In this document: piece after piece, positions 1-7,792 of the stretch | Layout: each line of letters begins with the position of its first letter | Numbering within the stretch: the first letter of the stretch is position 1 | Assembly (NCBI RefSeq): GCF_001006005.1 | Contig: NZ_CP011254.1 | Span: 2,542,001-2,606,000 of the forward strand | Length of the DNA stretch: 64,000 nucleotides | Reading direction: 5' to 3' | DNA from: Serratia fonticola | GTDB lineage: Bacteria; Pseudomonadota; Gammaproteobacteria; Enterobacterales; Enterobacteriaceae | Translations under genes and position numbers: made by a program | The notes under the pieces: model-generated | Seen by the model: the letters and a program-made list of their open reading frames with translations, nothing else | Database searches by the model: none | Told to the model about the DNA's origin: nothing

Positions 1-1
1 A

Positions 2-550
2 ATGGATCGCCGCCACGATGCGTTGGTGGCCGCCAGCCAGGTGATCGCCCGCGTTGGCGATTTTGCCCGTGAGGCTGGTGATGAAACGGTCGCCACTACG
101 GGGAAAATACAGGTGTTCCCTAACGGAGCGAACGTGATACCAAGCAAGGTGATTTTCACCGTCGATATCCGTTCCAAGCGGCTAGATAAGCTGCAACAGG
201 TGGTCGAGCAAACCAAAGCCTGTATCCAACAGCAGGTTGGGGCGGGGATAACCTGCCAGATTGAACAACCGTTGCTGGTAGAGCCAACGCGTCTGCACAG
301 CGGTATCCACAGCCAGCTACAAAAACACAGCGAAGCGCTGGGCCTGAGCCACCGGACCATGGTCAGCGGAGCCGGGCATGATGCGATGATTTTTGCCGGG
401 ATCACTGATGTGGGGCTGGTGTTCGTGCCCAGCAAGGACGGCCTGAGCCATCATCCCGACGAGTGGACCGACTATGAGCAAATTCAGAAAGGCATCGACG
501 TTATTTTTCAAACGGTAAAAGAGATCACAGAGGCAAGCAGTTATGACTAA
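2..550 (+). CDS. M20-family Zn-dependent hydrolase (N-carbamoyl-L-amino-acid hydrolase / allantoate amidohydrolase type), C-terminal part
   Basis: Only the last ~182 residues are in the window. The frame is open to the left edge, so the first ATG is internal. Family members are about 410 aa, so more than half is missing. The visible part holds the end of the dimerisation domain (NVIPSKVIFTVDIRS) and the C-terminal catalytic half with SGAGHDAM and the signature HHPDEWTDYEQ. This is typical of enzymes hydrolysing carbamoyl or ureido amide bonds of amino acids, allantoate or ureidoglycine. It overlaps the next M20 gene by 8 bp, so the two are translationally coupled. The substrate cannot be decided from this fragment. 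Confidence 0.85.
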   Translation: MDRRHDALVAASQVIARVGDFAREAGDETVATTGKIQVFPNGANVIPSKVIFTVDIRSKRLDKLQQVVEQTKACIQQQVGAGITCQIEQPLLVEPTRLHSGIHSQLQKHSEALGLSHRTMVSGAGHDAMIFAGITDVGLVFVPSKDGLSHHPDEWTDYEQIQKGIDVIFQTVKEITEASSYD

Positions 551-1727
551 TCAAGCTATCGCGCAATCCATTAAAGCCCACGTGGAGGCGATGATTGCGT
601 TCCGTCGCGATCTGCATGCTCACCCGGAACTGCCTTGGGAAGAGGTACGTACCACCCAGAAGGTGGCGCAAGCGCTGGAGGAGATCGGTATTCCTTATCG
701 TCTGACGACGCCAACGGGCGTGATTGCCGAGATTACCGGTGGGCAGCCTGGCAAGACCGTGGCCCTACGCGCAGATATGGATGCGTTGCCGGTACAGGAA
801 CTCAACGACTCATTAAGTTATAAATCGCAAACCGATGGCAAGATGCACGCCTGTGGGCACGATGCTCACACCGCCATGCTACTGACGGCAGCGAAAGCCT
901 TGTATGAAAACCGTGAAAGCCTGCGTGGCAACGTGCGGCTGATTTTCCAACCTGCCGAAGAGATTGCCCAGGGCGCACGTGAAATGGTGAAGCAGGGCGC
1001 GATCGAAGGCGTGGATAACGCGTTTGGTATGCATATCTGGACTACCAGCCCGTCGGGCAAGGTGTCTTGTAATGTCGGCTCCACTTTTGCTTCTGCAGAT
1101 TTGCTGAAGGTGAAGTTCAAAGGGCGCGGCGGCCACGGCTCAATGCCAGAGGCCTGTGTGGATGCAGCGGTCGTTGCTTCGGCCTTCGTGATGAACGTGC
1201 AGGCGATCGTTTCCCGTGAAACTTCGCCGTTAGAGTCGGCAGTCGTTACCATTGGCAAAATGGAAGTCGGCACCCGGTTTAACGTGATTGCTGAAAATGC
1301 GGTGCTGGACGGCACGGTGCGCTGCTTTAACGTCGAAGCTCGTGAGCGTATCAAGGCGGCGATTGAGCGTTACGCAGAGCATACCGCGGCCATTTATGGC
1401 GCGACGGCGCAGGTGGAATACACTTACGGCACCTTGCCGGTGATCAACGAGGAACGCAGTGCGTTGTTGGCACAATCGGTAGTGCGTTCGGCCTTCGGCG
1501 ACGAGGTGCTGTTTGCCGAAAAACCGACGACCGGCGGTGAGGACTTCAGCTTCTTTATTGAAAATATCCCCGGTTGCTTTGCTCTGTTAGGCTGCGGCAA
1601 CCCAGAAAAAGGCACCGACTGGGCGCACCACCACGGCTGCTTCAATATTGATGAAGACGTGATGGCGACCGGCGCGGAGTTGTATGCGCAGTATGCCTGG
1701 AGCTATTTGCAGCAGGATGCGTTTTAA
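543..1727 (+). CDS. M20D amidohydrolase (N-acyl-amino-acid / hippurate hydrolase family)
   Basis: A 394-aa cytosolic metallopeptidase-fold hydrolase predicted to cleave the amide bond of N-acylated amino acids. Visible motifs are FRRDLHAHPELPWEE near residue 20, the metal ligands in MHACGHDAHTAM (about 102-113), the PAEE pair near 138, the dimerisation-domain GRGGHGSMPE, and the C-terminal TGGEDFSFF and HHHGCFNIDED. Length is normal for the family. The ATG lies inside the stop region of the upstream M20 gene (overlap 8 bp), indicating an operon of two amidohydrolases. Hippurate, indole-acetyl-amino acids and N-acetyl amino acids are all possible substrates. Confidence 0.88.
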   Translation: MTNQAIAQSIKAHVEAMIAFRRDLHAHPELPWEEVRTTQKVAQALEEIGIPYRLTTPTGVIAEITGGQPGKTVALRADMDALPVQELNDSLSYKSQTDGKMHACGHDAHTAMLLTAAKALYENRESLRGNVRLIFQPAEEIAQGAREMVKQGAIEGVDNAFGMHIWTTSPSGKVSCNVGSTFASADLLKVKFKGRGGHGSMPEACVDAAVVASAFVMNVQAIVSRETSPLESAVVTIGKMEVGTRFNVIAENAVLDGTVRCFNVEARERIKAAIERYAEHTAAIYGATAQVEYTYGTLPVINEERSALLAQSVVRSAFGDEVLFAEKPTTGGEDFSFFIENIPGCFALLGCGNPEKGTDWAHHHGCFNIDEDVMATGAELYAQYAWSYLQQDAF

Positions 1728-1768
1728 GCCCCATAGCTTTATTGGGCAACATTGAGTGCGGTGATCGA

Positions 1769-2164
1769 CCCCTCACCCCAACCCTCTCCCACAGGGCTGA
1801 GGAATCCCCACTAATTTTTTCTTAGTGGTTTCAGAGAATTAGAACGAGTGTTTTACGAGCAATTTGTTCCATTTTGTTCGTAAATTGGCAGTGAGAGAAT
1901 TGTGAACGACTTCTTTCCTCCTGCTTTAGGCTGTTTTTCATCCCGTTTTTGGGTGAAAAGCAGCCTATTTCCCGTCTCAATTTTTCTGGGGATTCCTCAG
2001 CCCACAGGGAGAGGGAGCTGTCCGGAGCTGTAGTCAGGTGCAGAAGTTAACCTGTGGCACAGCATGCTTCGCTGTTTAGCATTCTCGGTATTGAGGTCAG
2101 ATGTGGGAGTTAATCCGTGGCACATTCGGTCCCCTCTCCTTTTGGGAGAGGGTTAGGGTGAGGG
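1769..2164. repeat. Composite palindromic repeat (CCCTCACCC...GGGTGAGGG family), interrupted by a miniature element
   Basis: The outer arms at 1769-1790 and 2145-2164 are inverted copies of a CCCCTCACCC(C/T)AACCCTCTCCC unit. The right unit is itself a hairpin (CCCCTCTCC...GGGAGAGG, 2131-2151). The central part (2010-2060) resembles the centre of the repeat at 44020-44197, so this is a mosaic of two facing palindromes, as in BIME elements. It fills the gap between the M20 operon and the convergent LprI-like gene and may act as a bidirectional terminator. Confidence 0.75.
1797..2000. mobile_element. 204-bp MITE-like element with 14-bp perfect terminal inverted repeats and 9-bp target duplication
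   Basis: The left end CTGAGGAATCCCCA (1797-1810) is the exact reverse complement of the right end (1987-2000). The 9 bases CCCACAGGG occur directly on both sides (1788-1796 and 2001-2009), as expected of a target-site duplication. There is no coding capacity. The interior has hairpins at 1808-1828 (CCACTAA/TTAGTGG) and about 1928-1966. The ends resemble, from memory, those of IS10-type IS4-family elements, which also duplicate 9 bp, so a deletion derivative mobilised by such a transposase is the likely origin. Confidence 0.85.
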
Positions 2165-2179
2165 GCATCTCTGTACTTA

Positions 2180-3409
2180 TCAGTCCTCCGGCCCGCTCAT
2201 CTCGCCGATAAAGTCCATTCTGTCACTGAGCCAGGTGTTCACTATCGCATCGGCGGCTTTGGCCGCATCGCTGGCCGAGAAATGCTTCTCGGTTTGCAGC
2301 CAGCCCATGGTCGCCAGACGTGCTGGTTCGATGGCGACAAGCACCTGCTCGCGTTGTTCTTTCGGCCAAACCTTATCGTCAGACCAACTGCGGATTATCT
2401 GTGCAGGATCGCCCGTGGCTGGCGTGTTCTGGCTTGGTTTAAGGAAATCCTCGGGAGAAACGGTGGCGCGCAGGCGGAACATCGCCCAATCGGCATAGCT
2501 GGCAAAGCGAATGGTGCCGCTATTTTCACTGGCCTTGCCAATCATCGGTTCTATTAATTTAGTAAGTTGCTGCCAGGCTGGCCGTTCGAACAGATCTCCC
2601 TGCGGTGAGCAAATGGGAGCCTGTGAATCACGAGACGATCCATATAATGCCCCAAAGGCTTCATAAGCCGCTGAGCCCTGTTGCTTGAAGATAAAACAGT
2701 GCACATAGGGGCGGCCATCGGCGTTTTCATACCCGGCTCGCTCAATGGTCATACGCAATAGCGTCAAAACCGCAACATCATGGCCGGTCTTGGGATCGTT
2801 CTCGATATCACGTAACACTGACTGGGAGAATGTGTCGTCGTTCATCGCCTTGATCACGTTTTGGTGCCTGGTTTTTACTTCGGCATCCGTGATCTTGCTG
2901 GCGGGCGCAAACTGATGCAGGTAAATCAGCCAGGCGGAGGCCAGCGGGCCGCGATACTGCTGCAACTGCTGTGCCGCAGCGGCTGGGTCTGCCGGAATGC
3001 TGGCGATGATGTTATCTAGCGCCGAGGCGGCCTGCTTGGCGGTGTTCTGCAACTGGGCGGCGCGTTGGCTAAATAAATCGCTCAGGCAGTTTTCTTGAGC
3101 GTTGCAGGCATCCCGCAGCTTCAACCAGCTACGTTGCTCGGTGCGTAACGCGTCGGCCTGATCCCCTGGCAGGCTTGCCATCGCCGCCTGGTAATTTTCG
3201 CTCAGCTGTCCGTCTAGGCTGCTCAGATCCGGGTTATTACAGATGCTATGCTCGACATCGCTGGTGGCTTTGGCACAGTCGAAAGAGGCGGCTTGCACCG
3301 TCGTATTGGCCCCGAACGCCAGGCATAGGCAGAGCAACAAGCGCGATAAAGGATGGCTGGCCAATGTTGTACTACGGTGAGGGTTAGCGCGTTGAAGCCT
3401 GGCGATCAT
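2180..3409 (-). CDS. Secreted/periplasmic protein with N-terminal LprI (DUF1311) domain
   Basis: 409 aa. A long N-terminal leader with a hydrophobic stretch (LSRLLLCLCLAFGANTTVQA, ending near residue 40) predicts export. Residues about 42-120 match the LprI/DUF1311 pattern: SFDCAKA, SICNNPDLSSLDGQL, a YQ-A motif, QRSWLKLRDAC and a closing Cys before LSDLF, with paired cysteines. This domain occurs in lysozyme-inhibitor-like proteins. The remaining ~290 residues are helical and unrecognised. The start is supported by AAGGA 8 bp upstream of the ATG. It stands alone. Lysozyme inhibition is only a possibility because the long C-terminal region is atypical of the small inhibitors. Confidence 0.7.
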   Translation of the reverse strand: MIARLQRANPHRSTTLASHPLSRLLLCLCLAFGANTTVQAASFDCAKATSDVEHSICNNPDLSSLDGQLSENYQAAMASLPGDQADALRTEQRSWLKLRDACNAQENCLSDLFSQRAAQLQNTAKQAASALDNIIASIPADPAAAAQQLQQYRGPLASAWLIYLHQFAPASKITDAEVKTRHQNVIKAMNDDTFSQSVLRDIENDPKTGHDVAVLTLLRMTIERAGYENADGRPYVHCFIFKQQGSAAYEAFGALYGSSRDSQAPICSPQGDLFERPAWQQLTKLIEPMIGKASENSGTIRFASYADWAMFRLRATVSPEDFLKPSQNTPATGDPAQIIRSWSDDKVWPKEQREQVLVAIEPARLATMGWLQTEKHFSASDAAKAADAIVNTWLSDRMDFIGEMSGPED

Positions 3410-3502
3410 GCTGAGTTCCTTTTGGTTGTCTATTGGTTCGCCCAGTCACTATTTTTAGCTTATCGCCTATGGACTTGTTTTAGGCCAAACTGTTCGCTGT
3501 CA

Positions 3503-3778
3503 TCAAGCGCCTGTTTTGTCCAATGAACTTTTTGCCCTTCGCGCTGCAAAAATAGCCTTGGCATCTTCATGTTCAACACTCTCCCCGTTTGCTATAGAGT
3601 GACGGGCTGCATTGACTTTTTCTTCCAAAAAATGGCGATACTCATGGCGTTCAATATATTGCCGCATAAGCTCACGAACAACTTGTGATGCTGGGCGATG
3701 CTCCGCCTCGGCGGCAGCCATAAAAGTATCGCGAAGTTCGGCTTCAAGCTTCATGGTAAAAACGGCCTGTTTACTCAT
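3503..3778 (-). CDS. Orphan ribbon-helix-helix antitoxin-like protein
   Basis: 91 aa. The N-terminus (VFTMKLEAELRDTFMAAAE then RPASQVVRELMRQYI) fits a ribbon-helix-helix DNA-binding fold: a short beta strand followed by two helices. The charged C-terminal half, with KVNAARHSIANGE and EDAKAIFAARR, resembles the toxin-binding tail of RelB/ParD-like antitoxins. The RBS GAGGA precedes the ATG. Antitoxin genes of this kind are normally followed by a RelE/ParE-type toxin, but only ~90 bp separate this stop from the next gene on the same strand and no toxin frame is visible on either side. It may be a relic or a solitary regulator. Confidence 0.7.
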   Translation of the reverse strand: MSKQAVFTMKLEAELRDTFMAAAEAEHRPASQVVRELMRQYIERHEYRHFLEEKVNAARHSIANGESVEHEDAKAIFAARRAKSSLDKTGA

Positions 3779-3794
3779 AGATAAATCCTCATCA

Positions 3795-3817
3795 AGGTAC
3801 TAACTAAGTATATACCT
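3795..3817. promoter_or_regulatory. Candidate autoregulatory operator of the RHH antitoxin
   Basis: Inverted arms AGGTA (3795-3799) and TACCT (3813-3817) enclose a GTATATAC palindrome (3808-3815). The site begins 17 bp upstream of the antitoxin ATG, where RHH antitoxins usually bind their own promoter. This is inference from position and symmetry only. Confidence 0.4.
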
Positions 3818-4118
3818 TTTTATTGCCTTGAAGAAAATGACAGGGCGCTTTCATTGGGGAGACAATACCGCAATAAATCCGTGCAAAAAACAGACTGGAT
3901 GGATTTACAAGAAGTTGTTCCATAGGTTGGAATTGTGATCGCAAAATGAGGTAGAGACTTGCAGATTATGAGGGCTAGCTTAAAGTCTTTGCTCTATCCT
4001 TACTCGATTTTATTACTTATATACAATAGATTGGGAGCGATTCCATTGTATCTATGTAATAACTCCATGGAAGGAAGGCGACTTTGCAGTTCTAACACCC
4101 AAAACCGCCCCCAACTCA
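3818..4118. other. AT-rich gene-free stretch with a long inverted repeat
   Basis: No convincing frame on either strand. The segment is clearly richer in A+T than its neighbours. At 4010-4027 and 4045-4062 lie 18-base arms (TTATTACTTATATACAAT and its reverse complement, 16 of 18 paired) separated by 17 bases. They sit downstream of yjiA but have no T-run, so this is not a standard terminator. It does not belong to the GC-rich repeat families of this chromosome. Confidence 0.6.
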
Positions 4119-5081
4119 TCAACCCAGCGCAGTAAACCCCGCGCGGATTTCATCTTCCGGCAAATCGATGCCGATAAACACCATCGTGCTTTTGCACTCT
4201 TCTTCCGGTAGCCATTCACGGTCCCAGTCGGCGTTATACAGACGCTGTACGCCCTGGAACAGCAGGCGGCGCGGTTCGTCTTTGATCGACAAAATCCCTT
4301 TGTAGCGCAGCAGGTTATCGGCAAATTTCAGCAATAAACCTTCCATCACCTCGGAAATCTGCATCAGTTCCAGCGGCTGGTCGTGGTACACCACGATCGA
4401 CTGGATGTTGTTCTGTGCCTGCGGGATACGGCGGAACAGTGGGGCCGGTGCTGCCACGTTGAGCTTATCGTTAAGCACAAAGCCTTCGATATCGAACAGC
4501 ACGCTGAGATCGATATCGCCGTGCGTCACTTTATATACCGGTGCGCGGGCGTTCATCAGTTGTAAACGCTGGATCAGCGCGTCGTTATCCGTTGCCACAT
4601 CGGTCTTGGTCAGCAGGATGCGGTCGGCATAACCCACCTGGGCCTGCGAGATAGTGAACTGGTTCAACTGCTGATCGGCATGTACCGCATCCACCAGCGT
4701 GATAATCCCATCCAGCAGGAAGCGTTGGCCGATGACTTCGTGCGAGAAGAAGGTCTGGGTGATCGGGCCGGGATCGGCCATGCCGGTGCATTCAATAATC
4801 AGCCGGTCAAACTCCAGTTGCCCCTGATCGACGCCATCCAGCAGATCCAGCAGCGCGTCTGCCAGTTCGTTGGATTTGCTGCAACAGATGCAGCCGTTGC
4901 TGAGGGTGGTGATACGGCTGGCGCGGTCGCCAATCAGCGCGTTATCAATCGGCACTTCACCGAATTCGTTCTCGATGACGGCAATCTTGTAACCGTGGTT
5001 TGCATTCAGAATATGGCGCAGCAGGGTGGTTTTGCCTGCGCCCAAAAAGCCCGTCAGGATGGTGACTGCAATGGGTTTCAT
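4119..5081 (-). CDS. yjiA: G3E-family metallochaperone GTPase YjiA
   Basis: 320-aa cytosolic GTPase of the COG0523 group, which binds transition metals and inserts or stores them for client proteins. Walker A GFLGAGKTT lies at residues 11-19, the metal-binding CICC at 64-67, a Walker B-like IIECTGMADP near 96-105 and the guanine-specificity LTKTD near 156-160. The C-terminal CobW_C-type region has GILSIKDEPRRLLFQGVQ. Length matches E. coli YjiA. It lies 23 bp downstream of yjiX, as in E. coli btsT-yjiX-yjiA. Its client is unknown. Confidence 0.93.
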   Translation of the reverse strand: MKPIAVTILTGFLGAGKTTLLRHILNANHGYKIAVIENEFGEVPIDNALIGDRASRITTLSNGCICCSKSNELADALLDLLDGVDQGQLEFDRLIIECTGMADPGPITQTFFSHEVIGQRFLLDGIITLVDAVHADQQLNQFTISQAQVGYADRILLTKTDVATDNDALIQRLQLMNARAPVYKVTHGDIDLSVLFDIEGFVLNDKLNVAAPAPLFRRIPQAQNNIQSIVVYHDQPLELMQISEVMEGLLLKFADNLLRYKGILSIKDEPRRLLFQGVQRLYNADWDREWLPEEECKSTMVFIGIDLPEDEIRAGFTALG

Positions 5082-5104
5082 GCCTGGTCCTTGTTCTTAC
5101 TTAA

Positions 5105-5308
5105 CTAGCAACAGCGCATACCGCCTTTGCCATCGCCACCGTAGCGGGCATCCTGGCGTTCGCGGAAAAATTCTTTATAGGTCATCACCGGTTTGTCCGG
5201 ATGGTTGTCTTTCATATGCTGGACGTAGGTATCGTAGTCAGGCACGCCCACTAACATGCGTGCGGCTTGCCCGAGATATTTACCCGCCTGGCCGAGGTTT
5301 CCGAACAT
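5105..5308 (-). CDS. yjiX: YbdD/YjiX family small protein
   Basis: 67 aa from the ATG at 5308 (GGAG about 8 bp upstream). A longer in-frame start at 5353 adds residues unlike the family and would lie within the upstream repeat, so it is rejected. The pattern W/[28 protein letters not shown] then [19 protein letters not shown] is that of YbdD/YjiX proteins, which always follow CstA/BtsT-type carbon-starvation transporters. It is encoded between btsT and yjiA and probably modulates the transporter. The molecular role is not established in the sequence. Confidence 0.9.
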   Translation of the reverse strand: MFGNLGQAGKYLGQAARMLVGVPDYDTYVQHMKDNHPDKPVMTYKEFFRERQDARYGGDGKGGMRCC

Positions 5309-5342
5309 GGGTCTGCTCCAAAGAAAAAATACCCTACATAAC

Positions 5343-5362
5343 GGGCGCAGCATGCAGCGCCC
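5343..5362. repeat. REP-like palindrome (GGGCGC...GCGCCC family)
   Basis: A 20-bp near-perfect palindrome followed by CTACG. It is one of at least six full copies in the window (also 12304, 12381, 37573, 57991 and a degenerate copy at 8409), all intergenic. Confidence 0.85.
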
Positions 5363-5377
5363 CTACGATGGCAAAAC

Positions 5378-5397
5378 GGGCACCGTTTAGGGTGCCC
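5378..5397 (-). terminator. Rho-independent terminator-like hairpin after btsT
   Basis: Read on the minus strand: GGGCACC, loop CTAAAC, GGTGCCC, then GTTTTG. It lies 42 bp past the btsT stop and upstream of yjiX, so it probably attenuates read-through into yjiX-yjiA. Confidence 0.7.
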
Positions 5398-5438
5398 TTA
5401 CTCTATCTATATTATGCAGGGTATCGATCAAATCACCA

Positions 5439-7592
5439 TCAGTGGTGCGACGAAACTTTGACGCCACCCTCAGGAACCGGCACGTATGGCGTCTCCTGAT
5501 CGGTGCGTTTCGGGTTTTTGTGCGCCGCCATGGCGGTTTTAATACCGAAGAAGATGATGCTATACACCACCAGCAGGAACAGGATGCTCAAACCGGCGTT
5601 GGTGTAGTTGTTCACCACGATATGGTTCATGTTGGCAACCTGCTGTGCGGTCAGTTCAGCACTGCCCTCGGCGATTTTATTTCTGTACAGGCTGGCCTGG
5701 TAGAAGAAGCCTTCCAACTGCGGATTGTCGCTGAACAGCTTCAGGCAAATCGCGTAGGTGGTACAGATCAGCAGCCAAACGGCTGGGATCACGGTCACCC
5801 AGATGTACTTGGTGCGCTTCATCTTGATCAATACTACGGTGCTCAGTACCAGTGCTACCGCAGCCAACATCTGGTTAGAGATGCCGAACAGCGGCCACAG
5901 GCTCTTAACGCCGCCCAATGGATCGACCACACCTTGATACAGCAGGTAACCCCAGAGTCCAACGCAGCCCGCAGTACCGGCAATACCGGCCACCAGCGAA
6001 TCGGTTTTCTTCAGGAACGGCACGAAGTTACCCAACAAGTCTTGCAGCATAAAGCGGCCGGAACGGGTACCTGCATCCAGTGCGGTCAGGATGAACAGTG
6101 CTTCGAACAGAATACCGAAGTGATACCAGAAGCCCATGTTTGCGCCAGGGATGACCTGGTGGAACACGTGAGCGATACCGACTGCCAGAGTTGGTGCGCC
6201 ACCGGCACGGTTCAGTACCGAAGGTTCGCCGATGTCTTTGGCCGTTTGCAGGATCTGCTCAGGGGTAATCACGAAGCCCCAGGAACTGACGGTTGCGGCA
6301 GCATGTGCGGAGACATCACGCAGAGAGGCCATGATCATCGGCGCATCTTCGGTGCCCAGACGGTGCAGGTCTGGCATGGTAATGCCCAGTGCTGCCGGTG
6401 GGGTGTTCATGGCGAAGTACAGGCCAGGTTCGATGATGGAAGCCGCGACCAGCGCCATGATGGCGACGAAAGATTCCATCAGCATGGCGCCGTAACCGAT
6501 ATAGCGGGAGTCCATTTCGTTGGCCAGCAGTTTCGGTGTGGTACCTGAAGCGATCAGCGCATGGAAGCCGGAAACGGCACCACAGGCGATGGTAATAAAC
6601 AGGAACGGGAACAGGGTGCCTTTCCAGACCGGGCCTGTGCCGTCAACAAACTGCGTTACCGCAGGCATTTTCAGCTCTGGGTTGAGGATCACGATACCGA
6701 TCGCCAGCCCGACGATAACGCCGATTTTCAGGAAGGTGGCCAGATAGTCACGTGGAGCCAGGATCAGCCATACCGGCAGCAGGGCAGAAACGAAGGCGTA
6801 ACCAATCAGCGTATAGGTGATGGTGGTGTCTTTAAAGGTCAGCGCCGGGCCCCAGTATGGGTCGTGGGCAATTACGCCGCCGAACCAGATGGAGGCGATC
6901 AACAGCACGATACCGATGACCGACACTTCACCCACCTTGCCAGGGCGGAGGAAGCGCATGTACACGCCCATAAACAGCGCGATTGGCACGGTAGAACAGA
7001 CGGTGAACACGCCCCATGGGCTTTCGGCCAAGGCTTTCACTACGATCAACGCCAGCACCGCCAGGATGATGATCATGATCAGGAAGCAGCCAAACAGCGC
7101 GATGGTGCCTGGGATTGGCCCCATTTCCTTTTTGATGATCTCGCCCAATGAGGCACCGTTACGGCGTGAGGAGATGAACAGCACCATAAAGTCCTGTACC
7201 GCCCCTGCCAACACCACGCCGCCTAGCAGCCACAGCGTACCGGGCAGATAGCCGACCTGTGCCGCCAGCACTGGGCCAACCAACGGGCCCGCACCGGCGA
7301 TTGCCGCAAAGTGGTGGCCGAACAGCACGTTTTTATTGGTGGGGACGTAGTTCAGGCCGTCGTTGTTCACCACCGCCGGTGTGGCGCGGGTGGCGTCCAA
7401 CTGCATCACCTTAGTGGCGATGTAGAGGCTGTAGTAGCGATAAGCCACCAGGTAGACCGCTACCGAAGCAACGATGATCCACAGTGCACTAATGCTTTCG
7501 CCACGGCGCAATGCGATGACACCCAGGCAGGAAGCCCCGAGTATCCCCAGCAGCATCCATGGGAGGTGTTTTAAAATTCCCTCGCGTTTCAT
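5439..7592 (-). CDS. btsT: Pyruvate/H+ symporter of the CstA family (BtsT/YjiY)
   Basis: 717 aa from the ATG at 7592 (AAGGA 8 bp upstream). An in-frame start 8 codons earlier is less well placed. It is a polytopic inner-membrane protein with about 16-18 hydrophobic segments, including the conserved GHHFAAIAGAGPLVGPVLAAQ and GFHALIASGTTPK signatures of the CstA family. E. coli BtsT (716 aa) imports pyruvate and is induced by the BtsSR two-component system; CstA is a close paralogue. The downstream yjiX and yjiA genes favour BtsT over CstA. The BtsS/BtsR genes are not in this window. Confidence 0.9.
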   Translation of the reverse strand: MKREGILKHLPWMLLGILGASCLGVIALRRGESISALWIIVASVAVYLVAYRYYSLYIATKVMQLDATRATPAVVNNDGLNYVPTNKNVLFGHHFAAIAGAGPLVGPVLAAQVGYLPGTLWLLGGVVLAGAVQDFMVLFISSRRNGASLGEIIKKEMGPIPGTIALFGCFLIMIIILAVLALIVVKALAESPWGVFTVCSTVPIALFMGVYMRFLRPGKVGEVSVIGIVLLIASIWFGGVIAHDPYWGPALTFKDTTITYTLIGYAFVSALLPVWLILAPRDYLATFLKIGVIVGLAIGIVILNPELKMPAVTQFVDGTGPVWKGTLFPFLFITIACGAVSGFHALIASGTTPKLLANEMDSRYIGYGAMLMESFVAIMALVAASIIEPGLYFAMNTPPAALGITMPDLHRLGTEDAPMIMASLRDVSAHAAATVSSWGFVITPEQILQTAKDIGEPSVLNRAGGAPTLAVGIAHVFHQVIPGANMGFWYHFGILFEALFILTALDAGTRSGRFMLQDLLGNFVPFLKKTDSLVAGIAGTAGCVGLWGYLLYQGVVDPLGGVKSLWPLFGISNQMLAAVALVLSTVVLIKMKRTKYIWVTVIPAVWLLICTTYAICLKLFSDNPQLEGFFYQASLYRNKIAEGSAELTAQQVANMNHIVVNNYTNAGLSILFLLVVYSIIFFGIKTAMAAHKNPKRTDQETPYVPVPEGGVKVSSHH

Positions 7593-7792
7593 GAGGTATC
7601 CTTTTCCTATCTGCAAAAATTGAGTGATAAATCCGATTCTTAGATGTCGGACATTTAGCTGTAGCGTCTTCCCCTGGTTAGGGTCAGGTTTAGGAACAGC
7701 TCATCATTGCCAGGCTGGATAGGGAAAGACATCTGAATTTCAGCCAGCGGTTTTATACGCTGGTGAACGGTTGGAATGGCGGGGTGAGTGGT

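Noticed and set aside
5442..6548. Long frame opposite btsT
   Set aside because: Composition is His/Gln/Asp-rich, typical of the reverse of a membrane-protein gene, with no motif or RBS.
7746..7792. Three ACC(A/G)(C/T)T-like motifs upstream of btsT as BtsR sites
   Set aside because: Spacing is 14 and 15 bp rather than constant, they overlap the end of idi and a small hairpin; too weak to call without comparison.
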